From NCBI RefSeq assembly GCF_006539525.1, contig NZ_BJNE01000008.1:62001-126000 (forward strand): a DNA stretch of 64,000 bases, written 5' to 3'. Positions 21,664-30,899 of the stretch are shown here, piece after piece; positions within the stretch are counted from its first letter, which is position 1, and every line of letters begins with the position of its first letter. The position numbers and the translations under genes are program-made. The notes below the pieces were generated by a model. That model did no database searches. It worked only from the letters and a program-made list of their open reading frames with translations, and was not told the DNA's origin. The stretch is from Glutamicibacter nicotianae (GTDB lineage Bacteria; Actinomycetota; Actinomycetes; Actinomycetales; Micrococcaceae).

Positions 21664-23057
21664 TTCTTCGTCACCGCCTTGGTGCTTGAGGTAAGGGTCG
21701 TGCTCGCAGATGCGAATTCATCGGTTGGTCCTACGCCGCCGGTCTTCGGGCGGCGCGAGTTGTGGGAGATCAATAGCAGCAGCGAGATGATGATCCAGTT
21801 CGCCAGCAGTGAGGAGCCGCCAGCTGCCATGAATGGCGTGGCCAGGCCGGTCAGCGGGATCAGCCGGGTAACGCCGCCGATGATCACGATGCACTGCAGG
21901 CCCAGGGTGAAGGACAACCCGGCAGCCAGCAGCTTGCCGAAGGTATCGGCAGACCCCAGGGCGGCACGCAGGCCGCGGGAGATCAGCAGCATGTAGAGCA
22001 GGATGATCGCTGACACGCCGATCAGGCCGATTTCCTCCCCGAAGGAGGCAATGATCATGTCCGAGTTGGCCAGCGGCACCCGGTATGGCGAACCAGCGCC
22101 CAGGCCGGTGCCGAACAGGCCGCCGTCGGCCATGCCGAACAGGCCCTCGACGATCTGCATGCTGCCACCTGTGGCCTGGTAGATCTCAGGGTCGAAGGCA
22201 TTTAGCCACACGTCCAGGCGGCGGGTCACGTGGCCCATGGTCAGGCCCGCGACCACGCCGCCGGCGACAACCATCAAGGCGCCAATGAGCACCCAGGAGA
22301 TCCGGGCAGTGGCCACATAGATCATCACGATGAACAGGCCGAAGAAGAGGATCGCGGAGCCGAGGTCGCGCTGCACCACGAGCACGCCGATGGACAGCAG
22401 CCAGGCAATCACCATCGGAGCCATGTCGCGCAGGCGAGGCAGCTGCAGCGGCCCTAATTTGCGTCCGGCCATCAGGATCAAGTCGCGGTTCGACGAGAGA
22501 TACCCGGCGAAGAAGATCGACAGGGTGATCTTCGCGAGTTCGCCTGGCTGCAAGGAGAACATTCCCATGCGGATCCAGATTCGGGCGCCGTTAATGGTTA
22601 CGCCGAGCCCTGGAATCAGCGGAAGCAAGAGCAGGACAATGGATGCCAGCAGGGCGATATAGGTGAAGCGCCGCAGTATCCGGTGATCCTTGATGGCCCA
22701 GAGGACTACCGATGCAATGACGATTGCAATGGCTGTCCACAGCAGCTGGCGAGCCGACTGTGAAGTTCCTTTTGCCAAGTCAATGCGGTGAATCATGGCT
22801 AGGCCAAGGGAGTTCAACGCAATCGTGATCGGAAGTATTACCGGGTCAGCATATTTTGCGAAGATGCGCAGCAGCACGTGGACCGTGAGGGACAGCCCCG
22901 CCAGGATGCTCATCTGCACGTAGAAATCGGTATTGTCGACGTCCTCGGTGGAGCTGCCGACAAGATAGAACGCGGCACCTCCGACGCACAGGGCAAGAAG
23001 TACCAGCAGCAGCTCGAGATTGCGCCGAGGCACCGGTGCGGTTTGCACTTCGGTCAT
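21660..23057 (-). CDS. rodA: FtsW/RodA/SpoVE family peptidoglycan glycosyltransferase
   Basis: SEDS-family polymerase that extends glycan strands from lipid II. The 465 residues hold about twelve membrane helices and the conserved stretch from VQRDLGSAILFFGLFIVM through GLFGMADGGLFGTGLGAGSP to the C-terminal IPLTGLATPFMAAGGSSLLAN. Its pairing with PbpA through a 4-nt overlap supports the RodA role rather than FtsW. Confidence 0.95.
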   Translation of the reverse strand: MTEVQTAPVPRRNLELLLVLLALCVGGAAFYLVGSSTEDVDNTDFYVQMSILAGLSLTVHVLLRIFAKYADPVILPITIALNSLGLAMIHRIDLAKGTSQSARQLLWTAIAIVIASVVLWAIKDHRILRRFTYIALLASIVLLLLPLIPGLGVTINGARIWIRMGMFSLQPGELAKITLSIFFAGYLSSNRDLILMAGRKLGPLQLPRLRDMAPMVIAWLLSIGVLVVQRDLGSAILFFGLFIVMIYVATARISWVLIGALMVVAGGVVAGLTMGHVTRRLDVWLNAFDPEIYQATGGSMQIVEGLFGMADGGLFGTGLGAGSPYRVPLANSDMIIASFGEEIGLIGVSAIILLYMLLISRGLRAALGSADTFGKLLAAGLSFTLGLQCIVIIGGVTRLIPLTGLATPFMAAGGSSLLANWIIISLLLLISHNSRRPKTGGVGPTDEFASASTTLTSSTKAVTKK

Positions 23058-24448
23058 TGCATTATCTCCTGGCAGTAGGCGGGCAGTTCGAGCTGGCTGG
23101 CGGAATCCGAGGATCCAGGAACGGTGACCGGGCAGTTCTGCTTCGCGGTGACCAGAAGTTCCTGGATGATCATCTGGGCATGCTGCTGGTTCTCGGCCGA
23201 GATGGTCGACTCAACGCGCTGGCGCGAATACTCCGGCAGGGCTTCCAGCGGCACCTTGCTGACGGTGTCGACTTCGGAGAGCGAGATCGGCCCAAGTTCT
23301 TGCGGGACGCCCTTGTAGATGGCGACCTTGCCATCGACGGCGCCCACGAAGTACTGGGTTTGGGTCCACATGTAGCCCCAGACGGCCAGGGCTACGACGA
23401 GGAAGGCCGTGAGGGTCAGCAGGATCGGCATCAGCCAGCGTCGATGCTGCACCGGAGCTTCCAGCGGATCGAGCACCTCGCCGGCAGCCGGGGAACGGTG
23501 GGTCAGCAAGGCTGCAGCGCGTCGTTCGCCGGTGTGCTGGGTAACCACCGGGATTTGCCCGGTCTGCGTTGCCAGCTGGGCAGCGCCCACCAGCAGGTGG
23601 GGGCGCTGGGAAATCTCATGGCGAAGCAGCGATGCGCTGGCTTCGACATCTCCTTCGGCGGCGATGGTGAGCTGGCCGGTATCCGGCGCGGGCTCCGGCT
23701 CGGCCGGCGCCTCGCCGTCAAGGGCGGAGTTCTCGATGACCTCGAACATCACCACGGTGACATTATCCGGCGCGCCATTCTTCAGCGTGATGGCAACCAG
23801 GTCGTTGACCGCTTCATCCATGTCGGCGGTGGTGCGGATGATCTGCTCGATCACCGGAACCGGCACCGCGTCGGTGAGTCCGTCGGAGCACAGCATCCAG
23901 CGTTCGCCCGGTTCTGCCGTGAATTTCTCGACATCCAGCTCGGGGGACGCGTCCGAGTCGCCGAGCACGCGCAAAAGCACATTCTTATGCGGGTGGACCT
24001 CGGCTTCGGCCGGCTTGATTCGGCCTTCGTCGACGAGCCGCTGGACAAAGGTGTGGTCCTTGCTGATCTGCTCGAACTCACCGTGCTTCAAGCGGTAGGC
24101 GCGGGAGTCGCCGATGTGCGCCATGTGCAGGGTGTCGCCCGAGAGCAGCAGGGAAGTGACGGTCGTGCCCATGCCCGACAGCTTCGGATTGGCGCCGACG
24201 AGTTCATTGAGCACCAGATTGGCGGCCTGGATTTCGTCCGGCAACGCATTCTGCGGATCCGCGGTGGCTTCGTGGTCCAGATGCACCAGATCGAGCACGG
24301 TAGAGGCCGAAGCGACGTCGCCGCCGACGTGTCCGCCCATGCCGTCGGCAAGGACCGCCAGGTACTCGCCGGCATAGGCCGAGTCGTCATTCTTCTTGCG
24401 CACCCGGCCAACATCGGATTTCGCCGCAAATTTGAGTTTGAGGGCCAT
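23054..24448 (-). CDS. pstP: PP2C-family Ser/Thr phosphatase PstP
   Basis: Membrane phosphatase that reverses PknA/PknB phosphorylation. The 464 residues include the metal-dependent PP2C domain (about 8-240) with ADGMGGHVGG (Asp35), HIGDSRAY, LCSDGLTD and DNVTVV. A linker, a membrane helix at about 338-360 and an extracellular C-terminal domain follow. It lies 3 nt after fhaB and overlaps rodA by 4 nt. Confidence 0.95.
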   Translation of the reverse strand: MALKLKFAAKSDVGRVRKKNDDSAYAGEYLAVLADGMGGHVGGDVASASTVLDLVHLDHEATADPQNALPDEIQAANLVLNELVGANPKLSGMGTTVTSLLLSGDTLHMAHIGDSRAYRLKHGEFEQISKDHTFVQRLVDEGRIKPAEAEVHPHKNVLLRVLGDSDASPELDVEKFTAEPGERWMLCSDGLTDAVPVPVIEQIIRTTADMDEAVNDLVAITLKNGAPDNVTVVMFEVIENSALDGEAPAEPEPAPDTGQLTIAAEGDVEASASLLRHEISQRPHLLVGAAQLATQTGQIPVVTQHTGERRAAALLTHRSPAAGEVLDPLEAPVQHRRWLMPILLTLTAFLVVALAVWGYMWTQTQYFVGAVDGKVAIYKGVPQELGPISLSEVDTVSKVPLEALPEYSRQRVESTISAENQQHAQMIIQELLVTAKQNCPVTVPGSSDSASQLELPAYCQEIMQ

Positions 24449-24451
24449 AGG

Positions 24452-24931
24452 CTAGGCCTTCAATTCCAGGACAGTCTTCCCGATGCGGATTCGCTGGCCG
24501 GGCTCTACTGCCTGGGCGCGTGAGAGCTGGTTGTCACCCACGAAGGTGCCGTTGGTTGAACCGAGATCCTCGATGAACCAGCGTGATCCCTGGGGGAACA
24601 GGCGGGCATGGCGTCCCGAAGCGTAGTCGTCATCGAGAACTACGGTGGCATCCTGGGCGCGGCCGAACATGATCGGCTGGCCGCGTAGCGGAATGCTGCT
24701 GCCAGCCAGCGGGCCCTCGACGACTTCCAATGAGGTGGCCGCCTTGCGCGCGGGGACTTCTGGTTCCGCCAGTTCCGGGTTCTTCTTCAGTTCACGAGCG
24801 CTGGGCTTGCCGGTGCGGGCCCGTGAACCGATAGCCAAGTCGCGGCGCATCGATCCGACAACGCTTAAAACGAGCAGCCAGATGAGGACCAAAAAGCCCA
24901 ATCGGAACAGGCTTAGAACCAGATCGTTCAC
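24452..24931 (-). CDS. fhaB: FHA-domain protein FhaB (FipA-like)
   Basis: Protein of 159 residues. An N-terminal membrane helix (about 5-25) is followed by a basic linker and one FHA domain (about 75-155) with GRAQDATVVLDDDYASGRHA and DLGSTNGTFV, the phosphothreonine-binding signature. In mycobacteria the orthologue is a PknA/PknB substrate acting in division. It overlaps fhaA by 4 nt. Confidence 0.94.
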   Translation of the reverse strand: MNDLVLSLFRLGFLVLIWLLVLSVVGSMRRDLAIGSRARTGKPSARELKKNPELAEPEVPARKAATSLEVVEGPLAGSSIPLRGQPIMFGRAQDATVVLDDDYASGRHARLFPQGSRWFIEDLGSTNGTFVGDNQLSRAQAVEPGQRIRIGKTVLELKA

Positions 24932-25752
24932 GCGCGGCCTCCGTTGTTCGAGGTAATCAGCCGGAAGACGATTTTCGTCTGTCCGATAGTAATGACCGAA
25001 CCGTCAAATATACGGGTTTCTTCCGAAATCTTCTTGCCGTCCACGTAGGTTCCGTTGGTTGAACCCAGATCGGTGACGACGAAACTGGTCTTGCCACGGG
25101 TTTCGACACGAGCGTGCTGCCGGGAAACGCCGGAGTCGTCCACCGGAATATCGGTGCTGGCCGAACGGCCCAGCACGATCGAGTGGTGATGCAGGGCGTA
25201 CCTCTGACCGGCAACCTCAAGGATGGCCTGCTTCTGCACGGGCCTCTTGGGGATCTCTGCAATCGGACGCACCGTTGGGCGTGGCTGCGCGGTGGTTGGA
25301 GGGGTTGCTGATGGAGCTGCCGGTGCCGCTGGCGCGGATGCCCGCTCCTTGACCGGTGCCGAAGCCGCTGGGCGTGAGCTGGATTCCTTGACCGAGCTGG
25401 AGATTTCCATCTCACCGGGCTTGAAATCATCATTGGAGACGAAATGGATCATGATGTCGCCATGAACTGAATAGTCCTGGGTGGCGGCATGCTCGGCGGT
25501 AACCTTTGCCATTTCATTGACGACGCCCTGGCCCCAGCCCTTGGCGGTGTTGTAGTCCTTGGTGCTCAGCGAGACTACGAAGTCATTGGCCGCAAGGCTG
25601 CGGCCTTCGCTAATCGGCATGATTCCGCGGTCCATGTCATTGCGTAGCGCGGTAGTCAGTTCGACTGGCTTTAGATCTGCGGTGCTGGTGCCACGAAAGA
25701 AGCTAGTGACGACCTTCTCTAAGCCGCGTTCGACATTGTCGAGAAAGCCCAT
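24928..25752 (-). CDS. fhaA: FHA-domain protein FhaA (DUF3662 + FHA)
   Basis: Protein of 274 residues with an N-terminal DUF3662 domain (about 1-120, beginning MGFLDNVERGLEKVV), a Pro/Ala-rich linker, and a C-terminal FHA domain with GRSASTDIPVDDSGVSRQHA and DLGSTNGTYVDG. FhaA binds phosphorylated partners of the PASTA kinases and links them to cell-wall precursor export. The frame is open to 25779, but the ATG at 25752 has a strong GGAAGGAG at the proper distance. It is the first gene of the operon reading down to pknB. Confidence 0.94.
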   Translation of the reverse strand: MGFLDNVERGLEKVVTSFFRGTSTADLKPVELTTALRNDMDRGIMPISEGRSLAANDFVVSLSTKDYNTAKGWGQGVVNEMAKVTAEHAATQDYSVHGDIMIHFVSNDDFKPGEMEISSSVKESSSRPAASAPVKERASAPAAPAAPSATPPTTAQPRPTVRPIAEIPKRPVQKQAILEVAGQRYALHHHSIVLGRSASTDIPVDDSGVSRQHARVETRGKTSFVVTDLGSTNGTYVDGKKISEETRIFDGSVITIGQTKIVFRLITSNNGGRA

Positions 25753-26035
25753 TATTCGTGCTCCTTCCTTAGGGTCCATGGCTGGTTATTACGAGCCTGC
25801 GGTCATCCTTTCCGAGCTATGAACGCAGAACTTCATATTCGATCTTACTGTTTTCAGCTGTGCAAATGCCGAAAAATCCTTGAACGGCTCAAGTGCGTCA
25901 GTATCAACGATAAAGGCACTAAAAAGGTTTCCCATGTGTCGCTAGCCACAAATGGGGGTTTCGATTAGGTGAACGGAAAATGTGTGTGTAAGCTATTTCT
26001 TGTTGCAAAGAACGAAGGCAACGAAAACAGAATAA
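25753..26035. promoter_or_regulatory. fhaA / tRNA-Leu intergenic region
   Basis: These 283 nt lie between the divergent fhaA operon and tRNA-Leu and must contain both promoters. I see no further gene and no strong repeat; exact promoter hexamers are not clear. Confidence 0.4.
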
Positions 26036-26119
<84 letters not shown>

Positions 26120-26128
26120 CAAATGGAA

Positions 26129-26164
26129 AATAACCCTCGATCTTCGGATCGAGGGTTATTTTCT
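26129..26164 (+). terminator. Terminator of tRNA-Leu
   Basis: A 14-bp perfect stem, AATAACCCTCGATC (26129-26142) with its complement at 26147-26160, closed by a TTCG tetraloop and followed by TTTC. It may also serve the convergent DUF523 gene ending at 26205. Confidence 0.88.
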
Positions 26165-26204
26165 TGATTAAAAGCGCAACTGAATCGTTATCTTCCAAGG
26201 TGTG

Positions 26205-26660
26205 TCAGGTTGCTGGAGATCCACTGACCTTGATGCCCCGGCGCTTCAGCAACGCAGCCAGCACCCCATCGCCTGCAACAAGTTTTCCGGAATGCGAGCC
26301 ATCGTAGATGCTCCCGCAGCCGCAGGAAGGGCTGCGATCCTGCAAAATCGCTTCGGTGATGCCCTCGCGCTGGACCAAATCTGCGACCTTCTGGGCTCCA
26401 GCCACGAACTGCCGGCTGACATCCTCGCCGTTGACATCGAGAACGGCGGCCCGCCCTTCGAGCACGTCGTTGCCATCGCCGCCGGAAATCTCTGCTGGCG
26501 GGCGCGGGGTGCTCAGTTCGCCTAATTCCTCGGCGCAGGCAGCAACAGCATCTCCTCGTGCCACAGCTTCGACGATCGCCGGGTTGGCCTTGGCCTTGCC
26601 GTTATAGCGGCAAGGGATGCCAGCAAGGCAGGAACTGACGAGCACCGGGCGTTGGATCAT
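26205..26660 (-). CDS. DUF523 domain protein
   Basis: Protein of 151 residues with the DUF523 pattern: LVSSCLAGIPCRYNGKAK at the start, CAEELGELSTPRPPAEI in the middle and LQDRSPSCGCGSIYDG near residue 110, ending in a VLAALLKRRGI helix. The conserved cysteines suggest metal or cluster binding, but no function is established for the family. It is divergent from the YdeI-like gene. Confidence 0.88.
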   Translation of the reverse strand: MIQRPVLVSSCLAGIPCRYNGKAKANPAIVEAVARGDAVAACAEELGELSTPRPPAEISGGDGNDVLEGRAAVLDVNGEDVSRQFVAGAQKVADLVQREGITEAILQDRSPSCGCGSIYDGSHSGKLVAGDGVLAALLKRRGIKVSGSPAT

Positions 26661-26738
26661 GACAGCAGTCTAGCCGCGTGGAAGTTGGATGCGGCTGTGC
26701 CATAGACTGCCCTTGAGCAACTGAAAGGGCTGATTCTG

Positions 26739-27275
26739 GTGCCAGCATCCAATGAAATCCTCGAACTGCAGGGAACTGTAGATCTGGTCAATGACCGGAA
26801 AATTCTCCGATTCGACCAGGAATCAAGCGACAAGTTGCCAAGCCGAGGACAGGTCGCGGTAGAACTTCTCCAGGCGCATGAGGGGCATACGGTCGTGATT
26901 GATCCCGACGGGCGCCGTGGCCACTGGCTGGCTCTCGATAGCCAGGGGATGCCGCAGCTATCGGCCGACGCAGGGGAGCAAGTGCAATTGGCGGCTCGCG
27001 TTGCCGGAACCTGGCCGGAAGCAAGGATCCCGCAGGACTTGGCCGGCGCCCTGGATGACGCCGATGATCTGGAAGAGGTATGGGCGGGGCTCACCCCGAT
27101 GGCCCGCTGGGAATGGGTCCGCTGGGTCGAAGCGACCAAGAACCCTTCCACGCGTGAACGCCGAGTGGATGTCAGCATTTCCAAGCTGCGCGATGGCAAG
27201 CGCCGCCCGTGCTGCTTCGACTTGTCCTCGTGCACCGATCCCGGGGTGTCAAAGAGCGGAAAGCTCATCCAGTAG
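26739..27275 (+). CDS. YdeI/OmpD-associated family protein
   Basis: Protein of 178 residues. The N-terminal half is a small beta-rich domain of DUF1905 type. The C-terminal part has PQDLAGALDDADDLEEVWAG, then LTPMARWEWVRWVEATKNP and TRERRVDVSISKLRDGKRRPCCFD, the YdeI/OmpD-associated helical domain. The family is loosely linked to envelope stress and bacteriocin protection. The start is GTG 26739 with GAAAGGG upstream. The last 27 nt overlap a small gene on the other strand. Confidence 0.82.
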   Translation: MPASNEILELQGTVDLVNDRKILRFDQESSDKLPSRGQVAVELLQAHEGHTVVIDPDGRRGHWLALDSQGMPQLSADAGEQVQLAARVAGTWPEARIPQDLAGALDDADDLEEVWAGLTPMARWEWVRWVEATKNPSTRERRVDVSISKLRDGKRRPCCFDLSSCTDPGVSKSGKLIQ

Positions 27276-27431
27276 CGGAAGGCTTCGTGCGGCAGATTCG
27301 ATGCCGGACCCCGGAGGGGGTGGCGGGCCGGTAAAGAGGCTGAGCACTCCGCTGGACATGACGATCAGGCCCAGGGCAACGAGCAGGGCGATGATTGCCG
27401 TGACCTTGGCGGGCCATTTGCGCATGTTCAT
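27249..27431 (-). CDS. Small proline-rich membrane protein
   Basis: A 60-residue open frame with MNMRKWPAKV, one hydrophobic helix (about 10-33), a GPPPPPGSG proline run and an amphipathic end. It begins 3 nt after the LacI-family gene on the same strand, as if cotranscribed, and overlaps the end of the YdeI-like gene by 27 nt. No family is recognised. Operon spacing and the plausible membrane architecture favour a real gene; a chance frame is still possible. Confidence 0.5.
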   Translation of the reverse strand: MNMRKWPAKVTAIIALLVALGLIVMSSGVLSLFTGPPPPPGSGIESAARSLPLLDELSAL

Positions 27432-27434
27432 CGG

Positions 27435-28484
27435 TTAGCCTCCTGCGTTTTCCAGTGTCGATCCGCGGACAACCAGTGAACTTGGCAGCGTGGTCTGCAG
27501 TGGATCAGGGGATTTCCCATCGAGCAGCGCACGCAGTTTCAGTGCGGCTTGGCGCCCGACTTCCTGGGCATTGAGTTCCACGGTGGTGATGGATGGGTTG
27601 GAAGTCGCCGAGTAGGGCAGATCGTCGAATCCGGCCACCGCAAGCTGCTGCGGGATGCTGAGGCCAAGCTGGCGGGAGGCATGCAGCACGCCGAACGCGT
27701 GGTTGTCGGTTGCGCATCCCAGCGCGGTTACGCCGGCTTCCCGCCACGTGGGCCAGTGCTGGCTGAAAGCCGCCGAAGCCGCGGCGACGTCGATCATCGA
27801 GCTGGCGACAGAAGCAGGCAGGACCTCGATGCCGTATTCCTTGGCCGCTGCCAAGAACGCTTCGCGGCGCACGGCCAAGGTCTCGGTGCCGGTGCTCGCA
27901 TCCAGGTAGGCGGCCCTGGTGTGTCCCTGTGCGGCGAAATGGGCTGCGACATCCCGCGCGCCCTGGGCGACATCCATATTCACTGCGGGAATCGCCGGAT
28001 CGATGCCCGGGGCATCCAGGGCCACCAGGGGAAGGGTGCTGGAGATTTCTTCGAGGAAGTCCTGGCTCGGGGCATGGACCAGCAGCCCGGCCGGGCGAAG
28101 ACCCATGATCTTCCTGGTCTCGCTGGCACTGGGGGAGACTCCGGCATCGGTGACCGAGAGCAGTAGCTGGTAGTCGCTGGCCAGGACCGAGCGCACGCCG
28201 GCGATGACCTTGGCGAAGAACGGGTTGGAGATGTCCGGGGCCACCAGGACGACCAGCGAGCTGACGCCCTTGGCCAGCGAGCTGCCGATGCTGTCGACGA
28301 AGTAGCCCAGCTCGCGAATTGACTCGCGCACGCGCTGTTCATTCGCGGCCGATACCCGGCCCGCTGATTTTCCGTTGGCAACAAGTGAGACCGTTGCGGT
28401 GGAAACGCCGGCGTGTTCGGCGACCATTGCTGCGGTGACGCGGCGCGGAGCGCGCGAGTTGCCGGACTTTTCACCATTCTTCAT
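27435..28484 (-). CDS. LacI family transcriptional regulator
   Basis: Protein of about 349 residues. The N-terminal HTH reads VTAAMVAEHAGVSTATVSLVANGK, followed by the hinge and a periplasmic-binding-protein-like effector domain (LVVLVAPDISNPFFAKVIAGV onward). The frame is open to a GTG at 28517, but the ATG at 28484 with a close GGAG gives normal family length. It is divergent from a nucleoside hydrolase gene, with a LacI-type operator between them, so it probably represses that gene and itself in response to a nucleoside or ribose-like ligand. Confidence 0.9.
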   Translation of the reverse strand: MKNGEKSGNSRAPRRVTAAMVAEHAGVSTATVSLVANGKSAGRVSAANEQRVRESIRELGYFVDSIGSSLAKGVSSLVVLVAPDISNPFFAKVIAGVRSVLASDYQLLLSVTDAGVSPSASETRKIMGLRPAGLLVHAPSQDFLEEISSTLPLVALDAPGIDPAIPAVNMDVAQGARDVAAHFAAQGHTRAAYLDASTGTETLAVRREAFLAAAKEYGIEVLPASVASSMIDVAAASAAFSQHWPTWREAGVTALGCATDNHAFGVLHASRQLGLSIPQQLAVAGFDDLPYSATSNPSITTVELNAQEVGRQAALKLRALLDGKSPDPLQTTLPSSLVVRGSTLENAGG

Positions 28485-28525
28485 GGCTCCATCGTAGTCG
28501 GAATCGCGGTGCGCCACCGCTTTTA

Positions 28526-28539
28526 GTTAAGCGCTTGAC
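28526..28539. promoter_or_regulatory. LacI-type operator between lacI gene and nucleoside hydrolase
   Basis: GTTAAGCGCTTGAC is a near-perfect palindrome around the central AAGCGCTT, with the CG centre typical of LacI/GalR family operators. It is placed between divergent genes, about 100 nt from the nucleoside hydrolase start. Confidence 0.7.
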
Positions 28540-28635
28540 GAAAGTGCGCGGGCGCGAAAGAATTATCAATGGATGACTATCCGCCCTCCACGACTTAGCT
28601 GCCGGCCGTCAGCCGGCAGAGCGAAAGAAGAATCC

Positions 28636-29607
28636 ATGACCCAGGACAGCAATGCCCCGCGCAAGATCATTTTGGACTGCGACCCGGGCCATGACGACGC
28701 CGTGGCAATGATTCTTGCCCATGGCAATCCAAAAATCGAGCTGCTGGCGGTGACCACCGTGGCCGGCAACCAGACCCTGGACAAGGTCACTGCCAACGCG
28801 CTGGCCGTCGGCACCATCGCCGGGATCACCGGCATTCCCTTCGCGGCAGGCTGCGCCCGCCCGCTGGTGCGCGAGGTGGAAACCGCCGGAGAGGTCCACG
28901 GGGATTCCGGGATGGACGGACCAGCGCAGCCGGAATCGAGCATCGAGCTTGATGAACGCCACGCAGTGGACGTCATCATCGATCTGGTGATGAGCCATGA
29001 ACCCGGTGAAATCACCCTGGTGCCCACCGGCGCCTTGACCAATATCGCCTTGGCCGCCCGGAAGGAACCGCGCATCGTCGAACGCGTGCGCGAAGTGGTG
29101 CTGATGGGCGGCGGCTACCACACCGGCAACTGGTCGGCGGTGGCTGAATTCAATATCAAGATCGACCCCGAGGCAGCGCACATCGTCTTCAACGAGGCCT
29201 GGCCGGTAGTCATGGTCGGCTTGGACCTGACCCACCAGGCGCTGGCCACCACCGAGGTGGTCGAGCGCATCGAGAAGATCGGCACCGGGCCATCGACCTT
29301 CGTGAGCGAGCTGATGGACTTCTTCGCCCAGGCCTACCGCGACCACCAGGGCTTCGACGCGCCGCCGGTGCATGACCCGTGCGCCGTGGCCTACGTGATC
29401 GACCCGGATGTGGTGCGTACCGTCAAGGCGCCGGTGAGCGTCGAGCTGCGTGGCGAGCTGACCTTGGGAATGACCGTCACGGACTTCCGTGCGCCGGCTT
29501 CCGCCGACTGCAATACCTCGGTGGCAGTGGACCTGGACCACGAAGGCTTCTGGAATCTGGTGGTAGACGCGCTGGAACGTATCGGCGAGGTCACGCTCGG
29601 AAAATAG
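28636..29607 (+). CDS. Ribonucleoside hydrolase (IunH/Rih family)
   Basis: Cytoplasmic enzyme of 323 residues that cleaves the N-glycosidic bond of nucleosides to base and ribose. It has the calcium-binding start DCDPGHDDAVAM (residues 14-25), ALTNIALA, VLMGGGYH, the AEFNIKIDPEAA segment and PPVHDPCAV with the second metal Asp. The frame extends upstream to 28573, but the ATG at 28636 follows GAAAGAAG and starts the conserved protein. It is likely controlled by the divergent LacI-type regulator. Purine/pyrimidine preference cannot be read. Confidence 0.92.
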   Translation: MTQDSNAPRKIILDCDPGHDDAVAMILAHGNPKIELLAVTTVAGNQTLDKVTANALAVGTIAGITGIPFAAGCARPLVREVETAGEVHGDSGMDGPAQPESSIELDERHAVDVIIDLVMSHEPGEITLVPTGALTNIALAARKEPRIVERVREVVLMGGGYHTGNWSAVAEFNIKIDPEAAHIVFNEAWPVVMVGLDLTHQALATTEVVERIEKIGTGPSTFVSELMDFFAQAYRDHQGFDAPPVHDPCAVAYVIDPDVVRTVKAPVSVELRGELTLGMTVTDFRAPASADCNTSVAVDLDHEGFWNLVVDALERIGEVTLGK

Positions 29608-29693
29608 AACAACTTTGCGCAATGTGGGGCAGGTCAATGCCAATCGCGCCTAGACCTGCATAAACTGGAGGAAATCGCAGAGCAGGAGGCACC

Positions 29694-30392
29694 ATGGCGG
29701 AAAAAACCCCGCACCAGAACGTGACTTTCCCTTCTTCAGGTACGCAAGCGCACGGCTATCTCGCATTGCCCGAGTCCGGCAAGGGGCCCGGAGTGATCGT
29801 GATCCAGGAATGGTGGGGGCTGACCGACCATATCCGCGACGTGGCAGACCGGCTGGCTGCGCAGGGTTTCGTAGCGCTGGCCCCTGACCTCTATGGCGGC
29901 TGGATCACCCATGATGGCGAGGAAGCCGGGCAGATGATGTCGCAGCTCCCGGAAGCAGTCGGTGCCCAGCTGCTGGGCGGCGCGGTGGACTACCTGCTGG
30001 CCAATGAGCATGTCACCAGCCAGAAGCTCGGCGTCATCGGCTTCTGCATGGGCGGCGGATTCGTGCTGCAGATGGCAGCCCAGCAAGGCGAGAAAATTGC
30101 CGCGGCCGTTCCTTTCTACGGTGTCGGCCAGGGCGTTCCCAACGATTTTTCCGGTGTCCGCGCCGCCATCCAGGGCCACTACGCGAACCTGGACCAGATG
30201 TATCCACCAGAGCAGGCAAGGGCCCAGGAAGAGCAGATCCGCCGGGAATCAGGCGCGGAAGTCCAGTACTTCTACTACGACGCCAATCATGCCTTCCACA
30301 ACGACGAGAACCCTGCCGGCAACTACGATCCGCAGCAGGCAGCCGTCGCATGGCAGCGCGCCGTGGACTTTTTGCAGGCTAAAGTGGCCTGA
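29694..30392 (+). CDS. Dienelactone hydrolase family protein
   Basis: Alpha/beta hydrolase of 232 residues. It has VIVIQEWWGLTDHIRD at the N-terminus, the nucleophile Cys118 in GVIGFCMGGGF and His in NHAFHND near the C-terminus, the Cys-Asp-His triad of dienelactone hydrolases. No aromatic-degradation genes are adjacent, so the natural ester or lactone is unknown. Confidence 0.92.
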   Translation: MAEKTPHQNVTFPSSGTQAHGYLALPESGKGPGVIVIQEWWGLTDHIRDVADRLAAQGFVALAPDLYGGWITHDGEEAGQMMSQLPEAVGAQLLGGAVDYLLANEHVTSQKLGVIGFCMGGGFVLQMAAQQGEKIAAAVPFYGVGQGVPNDFSGVRAAIQGHYANLDQMYPPEQARAQEEQIRRESGAEVQYFYYDANHAFHNDENPAGNYDPQQAAVAWQRAVDFLQAKVA

Positions 30393-30447
30393 AGGCCATA
30401 AAGTGTCTTACATCACTTAAAACATCACTCATGTGAAGGAGAACAAT

Positions 30448-30879
30448 ATGTCTGAAACCATCATCGTAGGCGTCGACGGTTCCGAAACCGCACAGCGCGC
30501 AGCCCGCCGCGCCGCAGAACTCGCCGTCAAGCTGGACGCTGACCTGGTGGTCATCACCGCTCACGCATCGGATAACACCGAGGTCGTTTCCATCGGTTCC
30601 GATACCTGGATCCTGGACGACGCCGAGCAGGCCCGCAAGCTCGCCCAGCGCGTGGCCAACGACGTGAAGAACGCCGTACCAGGCGTGAAGATCAGCGCTG
30701 CTGCCGGACACGGCAAGCCAGGCGACGTGCTGATCTCCGACGCCGAGGACCGCAAGGCTTCGATGATCGTCGTCGGCAACGTCGGCATGAAGGGCCTGGG
30801 CCGCGTGCTCGGTTCCGTTGCTTCCTCGGTCGCCCACTCGGCACCATGCGACGTGCTGGTCGTGAAGACCGACAAGTAG
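30448..30879 (+). CDS. Universal stress protein UspA family
   Basis: Single Usp domain of 143 residues: IIVGVDGSETAQRAARRAAELA at the start and the ATP-binding pattern G-2x-G-9x-G-S near the end (VVGNVGMKGLGRVLGSVASS). The ATG at 30448 has AAGGAG seven nt upstream; the GTG 15 nt earlier is part of the leader. It is probably monocistronic, with a palindromic hairpin following. Confidence 0.93.
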   Translation: MSETIIVGVDGSETAQRAARRAAELAVKLDADLVVITAHASDNTEVVSIGSDTWILDDAEQARKLAQRVANDVKNAVPGVKISAAAGHGKPGDVLISDAEDRKASMIVVGNVGMKGLGRVLGSVASSVAHSAPCDVLVVKTDK

Positions 30880-30899
30880 GCCTCCAAGCTTGCGCAAGC

